Shown here: positions 15,232 through 25,200 of the stretch, in pieces
Layout: the number at the start of each line of letters is the position of its first letter
Position numbering within the stretch: the stretch's first letter is position 1
Assembly (NCBI GenBank): GCA_964352375.1
Contig: CAYGSA010000016.1
Span: 1-29,614 of the forward strand
Length of the DNA: 29,614 nucleotides
Source of the DNA: UBA1672 sp964352375
GTDB taxonomy: Bacteria > Pseudomonadota > Alphaproteobacteria > Micavibrionales > Micavibrionaceae
Reading direction: 5' to 3'
The notes under the pieces: generated by a model
Seen by the model: the letters and a program-made list of their open reading frames with translations, nothing else
Databases searched by the model: none
What the model was told of the DNA's origin: nothing
Program-made: the position numbers and the translations under genes

Positions 15232-15678
15232 TTAAGCCTTCTTCTCCCAACCACGGTCACCCTGCTGCCAATACGTAACCTCAAATTCGCTCTCTTTGTA
15301 AACCTTCCATCGCGTGCGTGCCGCAGCAACAGCGTCATCATCATGCCCGTTCAGCATTTCACAGCACAGCTTAAAATCGCCCTGCATCGCACTCTCAGCA
15401 CCCGCACCCACAATCAAGACATCCGCTCCATTCGGGTTTTCATCCTCCGCCGTCAGCCAAATTGGCTGTAGCGCGGCATCCCCGTCCTTAGCTGACCCGT
15501 GCGGCAAAAAGCTATGAGGGTGATACGTCCAGAGATGCTCATTCATCGCCTCAACCGCCTGAATATTAGAAAGCTTAACAACAATCTTATGACTCTTCTC
15601 CAGCGCCTTGGACAACAACATCGGCAAAACCTGCTCCTGCGATTGACGCTGAAGATGATAAAACCGAATCTCCGTCAT
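15232..15678 (-). CDS. holC: DNA polymerase III chi subunit
   Basis: Accessory subunit of the clamp-loader complex that binds single-strand DNA-binding protein. 148 residues, normal for the family. It shows the typical start (MTEIRFYHL), QEQVLPMLLSKAL, the NEHLWTYHPHSFLPHG segment and WLTAEDENPNGADVLI. The gene is complete: the TAA lies right at the edge of the N gap. Its ATG overlaps the stop of the radical SAM gene as ATGA, and the order pepA then holC is well known in proteobacteria, here with one gene inserted between. Confidence 0.93.
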   Translation of the reverse strand: MTEIRFYHLQRQSQEQVLPMLLSKALEKSHKIVVKLSNIQAVEAMNEHLWTYHPHSFLPHGSAKDGDAALQPIWLTAEDENPNGADVLIVGAGAESAMQGDFKLCCEMLNGHDDDAVAAARTRWKVYKESEFEVTYWQQGDRGWEKKA

Positions 15679-16703
15679 AACGGATCCTCCACATACACAT
15701 GTTTGAAACCACGATAATCCGTAACCTCATACCGCCCCGCACCCAACGGCCTTACCGTTGCGCCATTAATCGGAACTTTCCCATGCCCCCCGGGAATATC
15801 AAGCATATAGCGCGGCAAACAAACACCCGAAACCCGCCCCTGCAAACCCCGCATCAATTCCTGCCCGCGTTCCAACGATACACGAAAATGCGATGTGCCA
15901 CGCGCGCGGTCTAAATGATGAAGATAATAGGGCTGCACCTGATGCGTCACTAAACTTCGGAACAAACCCTCCAAAGCCTCAACACTGTCATTCACTCCAC
16001 GTAACAGCACTGATTGCGACAACAAAGAACACCCAGCCCTGCGCAGCGCACTCAAAACATCCGCCGCCTCAGGCGTAATCTCATCTTGATGATTAACATG
16101 CAAAACAACGTGCAGGGATTGACTTGCATTATTCAAAACGCTTAAAACCGTATCGTTAATTTTACGAGGATTAGCTACAGGGATGCGGGTATGAATCCTG
16201 AGGACTTTAACATGATCCATCCCCTCAATCACATCGACAATCCGCTCTAATTTCTGCGCCGATAAAACAAATGGATCCCCACCCGTTAAAATCACTTCCC
16301 AAATTTCAGGATGGGTCTTGATGTAATCAAGCGCGACCTCAAAATCATCCGCAGACAAATGCGCAGACCCCGCGCCAATCTTCTCACGGCGAAAACAATA
16401 ACGGCAATACACCGCGCAAACATTGGTCACTTTAAACAAAACCCGATCAGGATAACGATGAACAATCCCCGATACAGGGCTATGCGCCTCATCCCCTATT
16501 GGGTCTTCCCGCTCATCAGGCTGAACAATATTTTCGTGAATCGAGGGAATAAACTGCAACCCAATCACGTCATTCGCCACCTTGACCTGACCTAACATCT
16601 CGGGACTCACGCCAATATCATAACGCGCAGCGATTGCCTCAAGCCCATCCGTGTCAAACCCGGCCGAAGCCAAATCATCCAGCGTGCGTAAACGCTTACT
16701 CAT
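15675..16703 (-). CDS. Radical SAM protein of the lysine 2,3-aminomutase family (EpmB-like)
   Basis: 342 residues from the ATG at 16703, which overlaps the pepA stop by eight bases; the frame is open five codons further. The radical SAM cluster motif is C96-x3-C100-x2-C103 (CAVYCRYCFRR), followed by ILTGGDPFVLS and RIHTRIPV, which are specific to lysine aminomutases. The length is close to EpmB (about 340), which makes beta-lysine for EF-P modification, and shorter than clostridial KamA (about 420). No efp or epmA gene is in the window, so EpmB against a free-lysine aminomutase cannot be settled here. Coupled between pepA and holC. Confidence 0.85.
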   Translation of the reverse strand: MSKRLRTLDDLASAGFDTDGLEAIAARYDIGVSPEMLGQVKVANDVIGLQFIPSIHENIVQPDEREDPIGDEAHSPVSGIVHRYPDRVLFKVTNVCAVYCRYCFRREKIGAGSAHLSADDFEVALDYIKTHPEIWEVILTGGDPFVLSAQKLERIVDVIEGMDHVKVLRIHTRIPVANPRKINDTVLSVLNNASQSLHVVLHVNHQDEITPEAADVLSALRRAGCSLLSQSVLLRGVNDSVEALEGLFRSLVTHQVQPYYLHHLDRARGTSHFRVSLERGQELMRGLQGRVSGVCLPRYMLDIPGGHGKVPINGATVRPLGAGRYEVTDYRGFKHVYVEDPL

Positions 16704-18201
16704 AATTATCCGCGACAAATTTATTCAGAACGCGCACACCAAATCCCGTCCCGTATTTCGGCGTAATATCACGATCTTTCTTGATCCAAGCCGTGCCCGC
16801 AATATCCATATGCGCCCAGCTCATGTCCTTATCAACAAAGTGCCAAAGAAACCCAGCCGCCGTACAAGACCCCGCCCAGCGCCCAGCCTGTGACATGTTC
16901 TGCGTATCAGAGATCGTACCCTCCATCTCTTCCTTCCATGTCTCATCCAAAGGCATACGCCATAATTTCTCGTCCGTATCACGACCTGCTTTATCCATTT
17001 GCTCCCAAAGCGCATCATCCGTGGCAAACGTTCCGCAATATTCATGCCCCAGCGACACCAGCATCGCCCCCGTAAGCGTCGCCAAATCAATCATCAGCGC
17101 AGGTTTATAGATATCTTGCATATAGGACATACAATCCACCAAAACTAAGCGCCCCTCAGCGTCCGTATTCAAAACCTCAATCGTTTTTCCGGAATAAGAC
17201 GTAATAATATCAGCAGGACGATACGCTCGCGCAGAAGGCATATTCTCAACCAACCCAACAATCGCAACAACATTGGCCTTCGACTTGCGGCGCGCCAAGG
17301 CCTCCATCAAACCAACAACCGCCGCAGAGCCTCCCATATCCATCTTCATCTCTTCCATACCCGCACCCGGCTTAAGAGATATCCCGCCCGTATCAAACGT
17401 CACACCCTTTCCGACAAACCCCAGCGGCGCGTCTGTGTTCGTCTTATCACCCTTCCAGCGCATAATCACCATGCGCGACTCCCGATCACTCCCCTGCCCC
17501 ACGGCAAGCAAAGCGCCCATCCCAAGCTTTGCCATCTTCTTCTCATCAAGAATCTCAACCTCTACGCCAAGCGGCCTCAGGCGCTCCTTGATACGCTTAG
17601 CATACGCCTCAGGATAAAGAAAATTCGGTGGCTCATTCACCAAATCACGCGCAAAATACACGCCGTTAATCATCGCATATTGATCAGCATACACATCATT
17701 GGCCTCATCCGAATCAAACACAACAAAATGAACATCATCAAGCTTTCTGGGTTGCTCATCATCAGGCTTCTGAGATCGATACTTCTCAAAAGAATAAGAA
17801 CGCAACTTCATCCCCGCACCCATGTGCGCTGCAAGCGCACCACTTTGCGCAACATCATTATCGGAATAAACCTCAACACTCTTAATATTTGTATCAGCCA
17901 ACGCTGCATAAAGCTTCCCACCAAGCTTCTCAGATTCAATCGCATCAAAATCAGTCTTCCGGCCACATCCCAGCAAAACCACATAATCATAAGGCGAGTT
18001 TTCAGGAACCATTAAAACCTCAACCTGGCCAAACTTTCCCGTAAAGCTCCTATTTTTCCCAAGAATATGATCCACAAACCCATGACACTCATAATTCAAA
18101 GAACTCACCGCCCCACTCGGCTCTTTTTCATGATAAAAACACAGCACCGCCGCCTCCGCAGTCTTAAAGGGCGCTTTTGAAAAAGAAAGAGTGATGCTCA
18201 T
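16696..18201 (-). CDS. pepA: Leucyl aminopeptidase (M17)
   Basis: Cytoplasmic di-metal aminopeptidase; in some bacteria also a DNA-binding protein for site-specific recombination. 501 residues. The metal and catalytic residues are all present: K265 and D270 in GKGVTFDTGG, D288 in MKMDMGGSA, D347 and E349 in NTDAEGRL, with R351. The N-terminal macrodomain-like half is shorter in conserved motifs, as usual. The ATG at 18201 has AGGA about nine bases before it. Divergent from lptF, a gene order conserved across many proteobacteria. Confidence 0.96.
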   Translation of the reverse strand: MSITLSFSKAPFKTAEAAVLCFYHEKEPSGAVSSLNYECHGFVDHILGKNRSFTGKFGQVEVLMVPENSPYDYVVLLGCGRKTDFDAIESEKLGGKLYAALADTNIKSVEVYSDNDVAQSGALAAHMGAGMKLRSYSFEKYRSQKPDDEQPRKLDDVHFVVFDSDEANDVYADQYAMINGVYFARDLVNEPPNFLYPEAYAKRIKERLRPLGVEVEILDEKKMAKLGMGALLAVGQGSDRESRMVIMRWKGDKTNTDAPLGFVGKGVTFDTGGISLKPGAGMEEMKMDMGGSAAVVGLMEALARRKSKANVVAIVGLVENMPSARAYRPADIITSYSGKTIEVLNTDAEGRLVLVDCMSYMQDIYKPALMIDLATLTGAMLVSLGHEYCGTFATDDALWEQMDKAGRDTDEKLWRMPLDETWKEEMEGTISDTQNMSQAGRWAGSCTAAGFLWHFVDKDMSWAHMDIAGTAWIKKDRDITPKYGTGFGVRVLNKFVADNYE

Positions 18202-18296
18202 GATCTGGTCCTAGTCATTTTAAATGATTGATCGTTCTAAAGAGTAGTATAGTATAGTTTTGATCCGTGTATGACCAGTAGCAAGACTTAATCTAA
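18202..18296. promoter_or_regulatory. Divergent promoter region between pepA and lptF
   Basis: 95 A+T-rich bases. Two overlapping TATAGT boxes (18248-18258) are candidate -10 elements for lptF, with TTGATC at 18228-18233 as a poorly spaced -35 (14 or 19 bases). The same stretch reads TATACT twice on the opposite strand and could serve pepA. Confidence 0.4.
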
Positions 18297-19424
18297 ATGA
18301 AAATTTTTGATATATACATACTTAAGACACTCTCCATCGCCACAGCCTTCATCGCCATCATCCTGACCTTCATCATCTTCCTCTCACAATCACTGCGCTT
18401 CCTTGAAATCATCATGAATGCAGGGGCAGCAGGCAGCGTCTTCTGGATTCTCACAGGCCTTGCATTGCCAAGGTTTTTTGAAATTATCCTCCCGCTATCA
18501 CTGATGTCCGCAACCTTGTTTTTGTATAACAAAATGATCTTGGATTCCGAGCTCACCGCCATGCGCGCAATCGGTCACTCCTCCTTCGCATTAGCAAAGC
18601 CAGCCATCATCCTTGGCGTTCTGACTACAATTTTCCTGTGGTGCATCACCATGTGGGTCGCGCCCATTTCTTTAGCCAAGATGCAGGCCATGCGTGTCGA
18701 ACTTAAAGCAGATTTTTCGAATTTCCTCTTCCGCGAGGGCGTTTTTAACAAAGTCGGAAAAGGCCTCACCGTCTATATCCGCGATCGTTCCGAAAGCGGA
18801 GAACTCCAAGGCCTAATGATCCACGACACGCGTGATCCAAACAAGCTCCCCTCAACCGTGCTCGCCCGCCGCGGCTTGATCGTCTCGAACGACAACGGCC
18901 ATGAAGTCATTGTCTTTGACGGCTCACGGCAAGAATACAAAGAAAAATCACAAATTCTGCAAAAGCTCGCCTTTGATCGATACACAATCGACCTCCCCAC
19001 CAGTGTAAAAAGCAGACAAAAATGGAAAGAGCCAGACGAGCGCACAATAACGCAATTGCTCAACCCCGATATCACTGTCAAAAAAGATAGAGAAAGCCTG
19101 CGCGAATTCACAGTTGAAATCCATCGCCGTTTCACTGGCCCTCTTTTGGCGCTCGCTTTCCCATTAATGGGCCTCGTCGCCCTGCTGCTCGGCCCAGTTG
19201 ACAGACGCGGCCAAACCATCAAAATCGGCGCAACAATCATCACAGTGATAGTTCTGCAAAGCCTGTTCCTATCAGCTTATAACATCTCAAAAAACAATAA
19301 TATTGGCATCATTCTTATGTATTTCATAACCCTGGCGCCAATATTTATATCCCTCTTCGCCCTCAGTAAAGTAAGCGAAGATTTACGCAGAAAAACATTA
19401 TACTCTAAAGAGGGCGCGGCATGA
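18297..19424 (+). CDS. lptF: LPS export permease LptF
   Basis: One of the two membrane subunits of the LPS exporter energised by LptB. 375 residues with the YjgP/YjgQ layout: N-terminal membrane helices (about 10-30, 50-72, 95-118), a periplasmic jellyroll of about 145 residues (from near residue 130), and three C-terminal helices (about 275-295, 303-323, 332-355). The family start MKIFDIYILKTL and the ELTAMRAIGHS segment are clear. The stop overlaps the lptG ATG by four bases. No good ribosome-binding site is visible before the ATG. Confidence 0.94.
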   Translation: MKIFDIYILKTLSIATAFIAIILTFIIFLSQSLRFLEIIMNAGAAGSVFWILTGLALPRFFEIILPLSLMSATLFLYNKMILDSELTAMRAIGHSSFALAKPAIILGVLTTIFLWCITMWVAPISLAKMQAMRVELKADFSNFLFREGVFNKVGKGLTVYIRDRSESGELQGLMIHDTRDPNKLPSTVLARRGLIVSNDNGHEVIVFDGSRQEYKEKSQILQKLAFDRYTIDLPTSVKSRQKWKEPDERTITQLLNPDITVKKDRESLREFTVEIHRRFTGPLLALAFPLMGLVALLLGPVDRRGQTIKIGATIITVIVLQSLFLSAYNISKNNNIGIILMYFITLAPIFISLFALSKVSEDLRRKTLYSKEGAA

Positions 19425-20569
19425 AAATCACAACCACGCTCAGTAAATATCTAACAAAACGCTACGCCCTTAATTTTATTATCCTACTCAGCGCACTGCT
19501 CAGCATTATCTACCTCTTCGACACAGTTGAACTCATCCGCCGCGCAAGCAAATATAGCGACATCCCATTAGGGCTTATATTACAAATGGGTCTACTCAAA
19601 CTCCCCGAAGTCTCGCAAACACTCCTCCCCTTTGCAATCCTCTTCAGCGCGATGTTCACCTTTTGGCAACTCACACGCAAATACGAGCTCATTATCGTCC
19701 GCGCCTCCGGGTTCTCAGTATGGCAATTCTTAATGCCCATAACACTCACCAGCCTGCTCATTGGTGTGGCTTACATGACGGCCATAAACCCATTAGGCGC
19801 GATTTTCATCGGAAAATTCGAAGATTTAGAGCGTACACATCTAAAACGTCAAGAAAGCCAAATCGCGCTCTTTCAAGAAGGCCTCTGGCTCCGCCAAGCC
19901 GTTCTGATAGAATCAAGCGCGTCAAACGACGACGAAATCACCCCGCAAAATGAACTCATCCCCGGCTACATAATATTGCATGCAGAAAAGGTTAAACAAC
20001 CTGAATGGATTCTGCAAAAAATCAGCGTTCTATATTTCACTGAAAGCAACGACTTCCTGCAGCGCGTCGACGCCAGAAGCGCAAGTCTTAGTAAAGAATT
20101 CTGGACACTCGAAGATGCCGTCATCCACAAACCAGGCGGACAATCACTGAAACAAAACACATACTTATTGCCAACAACCCTAACAGCGCAAGAGATCGAA
20201 GAGAGCTTTGCCTCCCCCGAAAGCATGTCCTTCTGGAAGCTCCCCGATTACATCAAAACCCTTGAGCAAACAGGCTTTGACTCAACACGCTTAAAAGTCC
20301 ATTACCACACACTTCTCTCGCAACCTCTCATGTTTTGCGCCATGATCCTGTTGGCCGCAACCGTATCAATGCGTTCCCCCCGCTCAACTGGCACATTTAT
20401 AATGATTATGACGGGTGTCTTGATCGGATTTTTTATCTTCTTCATCTCCAGCTTCATGCAAGCCATGGGCGCTTCAGGCCAAATTCCAGTATTATTAGCC
20501 GCTTGGGCACCTGCCATTATTTCATTTTTACTTGGCTTATCTGTCATGATGAATCTTGAGGATGGCTAA
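19421..20569 (+). CDS. lptG: LPS export permease LptG
   Basis: Partner of LptF in the exporter. 382 residues with the same topology: three N-terminal helices, a periplasmic beta domain (about 130-280) and three C-terminal helices ending near residue 378. Marker segments are LSKYLTKRYALNF at the start, ELIIVRASGFSVWQFLMP for the coupling helix, and LKVHYHTLLSQPLMFCAMILLAA. Overlaps lptF, so the pair is coupled. Together with lptB, lptC and lptA at 1-2290, five of the seven Lpt proteins are in this window; only LptD and LptE are missing. Confidence 0.94.
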   Translation: MKITTTLSKYLTKRYALNFIILLSALLSIIYLFDTVELIRRASKYSDIPLGLILQMGLLKLPEVSQTLLPFAILFSAMFTFWQLTRKYELIIVRASGFSVWQFLMPITLTSLLIGVAYMTAINPLGAIFIGKFEDLERTHLKRQESQIALFQEGLWLRQAVLIESSASNDDEITPQNELIPGYIILHAEKVKQPEWILQKISVLYFTESNDFLQRVDARSASLSKEFWTLEDAVIHKPGGQSLKQNTYLLPTTLTAQEIEESFASPESMSFWKLPDYIKTLEQTGFDSTRLKVHYHTLLSQPLMFCAMILLAATVSMRSPRSTGTFIMIMTGVLIGFFIFFISSFMQAMGASGQIPVLLAAWAPAIISFLLGLSVMMNLEDG

Positions 20570-20695
20570 AAAATGCAAACAAATGACAAAAATATGGTGC
20601 CTTACTTAACCAAATACTAGCAAACGCATGATATGTTTTGTATAAGATGTATGAAAGATACAAAAAGAGCATCTAAACAGTAATAAAGTTACATC
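20570..20695. other. Intergenic region between lptG and mlaA
   Basis: 126 A+T-rich bases holding the probable mlaA promoter. TATAAG around 20640-20645 is a candidate -10, but no good -35 is seen at 16-18 bases. The short dyad GTAT-GAAAG-ATAC that follows (about 20648-20660) is too weak to call a terminator. Confidence 0.3.
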
Positions 20696-21487
20696 ATGAA
20701 AAAATTAAATCCATCAAAATTCATTGCTATTACGGCAGCAACCCTTATCTTATCAGCCTGCAACAACACTGGAACAAAAGATCTTGATTCATCAAGATTC
20801 GCGATAAATGACCCGTATGAAAATATGAACCGCAAAGTGTTCGACTTCAACGTCATTGCAGATAAACACGTCATCCACCCCATAGTTTCGGGATACAGAG
20901 CCATAGCGCCGGCACCAGCGCGCAAAGGGATACAAAATGTGCTACGCAACCTCCGCAGCCCTGTAGACTTCGTAAACCAAATTCTGCAACTCGATTTTGA
21001 CGGCGCGGGCACAGTTTTAACACGAGCCTCAATCAATTCAACACTCGGCCTCGGTGGATTAATCGACCTCGCCGCGCATGAAGGCATAAAATACGAATTC
21101 GAAGATTTCGGCCAAACACTCGCCGTATGGGGTGTGCCGCATGGGCCCTATTTCATGCTCCCTCTCATCGGCCCGTCCTCTATGCGCGATTACAGTGGCT
21201 ATATTACAGATTCATTCATGGACCCCGTCCGTTTCTATGCATTCCACAACGATAAAGATGCTCTGTATTACACAAAATTCGGCATGGATTACCTAACAAT
21301 CAGGGACTCATTAAAAGACGTTCAGATTGATTTAGAGCAAAGCTCAATTGATTATTACGCCGCTCTGCGCAGCATCTACTACCAACGCCGCGCCGCAATG
21401 GTGAAAGACTTAAACCCCGAAGACAACGCTGCAGCTGAATTCGTCATCCCTGATTACGAAGACGATGAATACGAAAGCGACTATTAA
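20696..21487 (+). CDS. mlaA: Outer-membrane lipoprotein MlaA (VacJ)
   Basis: Outer-membrane part of the Mla system that removes misplaced phospholipids from the outer leaflet. 263 residues with a lipoprotein signal: lipobox LSAC at 19-22 and N23-N24 after the cysteine, which favours outer-membrane sorting by the Lol path. Family motifs include DPYENMNRKVFDFN, GYRAIAPAPARKGIQNVLRNL, FGQTLAVWGVPHGPYFMLP and RDYSGYITDSFMDP. The acidic C-terminal tail (YEDDEYESDY) is longer than in E. coli. The next gene, mlaC, starts 47 bases on. Confidence 0.95.
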   Translation: MKKLNPSKFIAITAATLILSACNNTGTKDLDSSRFAINDPYENMNRKVFDFNVIADKHVIHPIVSGYRAIAPAPARKGIQNVLRNLRSPVDFVNQILQLDFDGAGTVLTRASINSTLGLGGLIDLAAHEGIKYEFEDFGQTLAVWGVPHGPYFMLPLIGPSSMRDYSGYITDSFMDPVRFYAFHNDKDALYYTKFGMDYLTIRDSLKDVQIDLEQSSIDYYAALRSIYYQRRAAMVKDLNPEDNAAAEFVIPDYEDDEYESDY

Positions 21488-21534
21488 ACTGTGATAGAAT
21501 ACAAAATTTGCCAACAGTATAAACGGAGTTCAAT

Positions 21535-22197
21535 ATGCTAAAGAAATCAACACTCGGCGCAATAGGCATCACTTTGCTCTCAAGCCCGAGTACCCACGCT
21601 TTTATCACAAGCATAAATTCGGGCCATTCAAATCACAACGCGCCCTATTTATTGCAAATCGGCAATGAAACTCCCGAACAAGAGGCAGAAAACTTTATTA
21701 CGAGGGTTACGCAAGACGGTATTAAGTTCCTAAAGAATGAAGAGCTAACCGAAGCACAAAGAAAAAAAGAATTTCAAAAATTCCTTGAAGAAAATTTTGA
21801 CCTCAAGACAATCGGACGCTTCGCTTTAGGTCGTTATTGGAGATCGAGCTCACCAGAGCAAAAAACAAGCTATCTCAACCTGTTCGAAGAGATGATCGTT
21901 GATGTCTATTCTCGCCGTTTCAGCGAATATGATAGCCAAAGCATCAGCGTCACAAACGCACGCGCACAAGGTGAATCAGACATTCAGGTAACATCGAAAG
22001 TCATCCAGAAATCAGGCCCAGACATCTCTCTGGAATGGCGCGTACGCAAGAAAAAATCCGGCGAATTTAAAATTGTCGATGTGATAGTCGAAGGCGTCAG
22101 CATGTCTCTCACACAACGATCTGACTTCGCCTCCGTCATCCAGCGCGGCGGCGGAAACGTCGATGTTCTGATCGCGCATTTGGACGGCAAACAGTAA
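21535..22197 (+). CDS. mlaC: Periplasmic phospholipid-binding protein MlaC (Ttg2D)
   Basis: Shuttle that carries phospholipid between MlaA and the inner-membrane MlaFEDB complex. 220 residues with a signal peptide ending near STHA (about 22), then the tolerance-family fold: KEFQKFLEENFDLKTIGRFALGRYW, YLNLFEEMIVDVYSRRF and EWRVRKKKSGEFKIVDVIVEGVSM (shown in parts). GGAG precedes the ATG by eight bases. The mlaD, mlaE and mlaF genes are not present here. Its stop lies three bases from the stop of the convergent DotA/TraY gene, leaving no room for a separate terminator. Confidence 0.94.
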   Translation: MLKKSTLGAIGITLLSSPSTHAFITSINSGHSNHNAPYLLQIGNETPEQEAENFITRVTQDGIKFLKNEELTEAQRKKEFQKFLEENFDLKTIGRFALGRYWRSSSPEQKTSYLNLFEEMIVDVYSRRFSEYDSQSISVTNARAQGESDIQVTSKVIQKSGPDISLEWRVRKKKSGEFKIVDVIVEGVSMSLTQRSDFASVIQRGGGNVDVLIAHLDGKQ

Positions 22198-22200
22198 ACA

Positions 22201-25200
22201 TCAAGTTTTTCCTCCGCCCATGGTGATTTGATTATCTGTAACATGATCACGACCGCCCGCACCCTCAATCAACTGAAGAATCTGCGCATTGGTCATCTGT
22301 GAACCACGATAGACCTTACCAATAAGCTCCGTCGCAGGATCACCAATAGATTCATGGAACGTACTCACAGTAACGCCCATCCACCGCAAAATATTATTCG
22401 GAATCTGATCAACCAGCTTAAAGCATGAAATACCAATCATATAAACAATCATCACATAAATAATCGTATAGAATAATTCATCAACCGGACCCCGCATAAA
22501 TTCCAGAGTGCCCCGCCCGCTGCCTGGCAAGCCGCCGGTCGAAGACCACGTTGCAGCTGGTGCAACGCTTCCAAACATTTCGGCCTCAATATCATACCCA
22601 GAAGCAACAAGTGTCAGCAAATAATAAGAGGAATGCAACTGATCTACCAAAGCCGCAAACAATACAATACTAAATATAAAACCAAATATAATAAGAGTGG
22701 GTCGCACAAAAATCTCAAAAATCAAGAAATACCCGTTCGTTGCCCAAGGCCCAGGAAGCCCCTCCCCATCAATTTTAATATGCGCTAAAGCCCATAAGGG
22801 CATCGCCACAATAGCCTCAAAGATACTCTTGACCCATCCACTAAAGGCAAAAAAGAAATAAAGGAACGGAAGCAAGGGCACAACATAGAACAAAATAAAG
22901 CCAATCGATAATCCAACCATACCAAAACGGAAAGCAAACTTACCTGCAACCGCTGCAAAAGGCCCTCCAAATTTATCTCCTAAAAGAGACCCAATGCCCT
23001 GACCAACAATACCAGCAAACAGGTTCCGTAAAGCCGCATCAACCATAGACTTACCCAGAGCACTAATCATTGCCAAAGGATAAACACCCTCATTCTCTAA
23101 AATACTGTACAATCCGTTCGTACCCAAGATCATATTAATTGTATTAATAATCGCATTCGAGCTACTGCGCGTAAAAACTGTTTCCTGTATCGCCGCACTG
23201 TTCCAGAACTCATAAGAACTAAAAAGCGCAGCAGCAATATACTCATCTCCCAATTTTGGGAAATCAACGACTTGGCCATTTGCAAGCCTGGGATTAAAAC
23301 GATCAACATACGACAAGGATTTATCAGTCGCCTTGTGTGCATCGGCAACAATCTCCATAACACGGGGGTATCTATATGGACGAGGAATATTCTGAACAGC
23401 CGAAGCAACCATGCCATTAATTGAAGCAATCTGATTGTACCAAAGTGCGGCACCAGCCCATCCACGCTGACGCATTTCGGGAGTCATAAGCATATTACCA
23501 GAATATGTGGGATCATCAAGATGCGCATCAATACCATTGGGGTTTTGGGCAGCATTAGCCGTGATATCAAAAGACGGGTTATAAGCATAAGTATTCCAAT
23601 CAATTGCCTCCCCCGTAACAAAAACCTTATTCCACAGATTCATATACTCAATCATGGCCCGCGCAGCCTCTACGGTCATCCACTTAGTGTCCGATGTATA
23701 CTGAAACACCGGTGTTGTCGTCGAATAACCCTGCGTAACACATTCCCCATCATGTGCCTGAGGAAGAATCGCTTTAAGCATACAATACGTTGTGATATCA
23801 ATAGCTGGTGAATTGAGAGTTCCTCCGGCAACAGTAACGCCTGTATTTGCAAGGTAGAAACCAATAAAATACCAATAATTGTCCTGAATAGGAAAAGCGG
23901 TTGACGACGCTGGCGTGGGCCCAACAACAAACTCATCCAAAGAAGTAATCTCAAAACGAAGCTCGCCGCATGTGGGCTCAACATACCCCCACTCCTTATC
24001 ATAAGCCCCAGGCGGGTCATTAGGATCAGGAATAAGGAGGGATGCAAGAGTATTAGGGGGATTATAGTGACCAAAACGTAAAATAACATCATTATAGCGA
24101 GAAAATTCAACAGCTTCATGAAACGGCCTGTAAAACCCGCCATCAAAGTACGGCAAGAAATCATCTGTTGTACCGCCTGCATTAGCATAAGTATACGAAC
24201 CCGTACCATCTAGCCTTGGAATAGGCGGTGGAACAACATGGGGCGTTGCAAAAGGCGATGTAAACGGAGGGGCATGATATGGCTCGCGAACAATATAAGG
24301 CAACACATCTTTGCCATGCACAATCTTTTCTGCGAAAATACACATCCGAACAAGGTGCATAAATTGTGTTAACCCGCCTATTTCAGGCGCGTTAGGTCTT
24401 GCAACCATACTGCGGTTGTTACCCATAAGCCCATTAACAGCCAACCCACCACCACTAGCTGTTGCTGCCCCTGCACTATCAACAAAAGTCGTCCAGGCAT
24501 TCGTAGCCATATTAGACCCATATTTTGCCGCCGAAAGCGTAATAAGTTGCGCAACATTGATACCAGCATTATTATTTACAAAACTAATGGGAGCAATTAA
24601 GAAGAAAAACATAATAAGCCGCGGCAAAAACCACGCTTTGTTAAAACGCTGCCCAAATGGTGTGCCTGAAACAATCGTCTCACCAACAATCGCAACAACA
24701 AAATACAAAATGATCGCACCGGAAATAAACGCAATCCCCAAAGTGTAAAATAATAACATCTGGTGCAAAGCAAGATGCAGCGGTGTTGGAAAAGAGGTTG
24801 GAGAGTTAATAACATTACCGCGAATATCTGTACACGGCACCGTTAAATTAGACATACAGGATTCAAAAAAGCCTCCTGCAACCGTCGTCCCAGACAGCTG
24901 TGAAACGCCAAAAACCTTATCTAAAATAACCATAGCCATATCTTGCTCTGGCCCAGCAAGGGTCGTTGTGAAATAAGAAGCCCATAAAGCAGAAGCAAAG
25001 GCCGAGCTAGACGCCAGCGACAAACCAAGTAAAACGAATTGAAGCGCAAGAATAACAATTCCGCCAAGAATCAGGAAGTAAACCAGAACCTTATCAATGT
25101 TTTCTCTATCAAAAACAAGGTTATGCCTCGCTTCCATTAAAACATGGCGAATACCAAAACGCCCAAAATTCCGAGGATTAAGATAATCATGCCCCTGAGG

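Noticed and set aside
15131..15235. Cytochrome c frame read through the N gap to the TAA at 15233
   Set aside because: The gap length is a placeholder, so the reading frame after it has no meaning.
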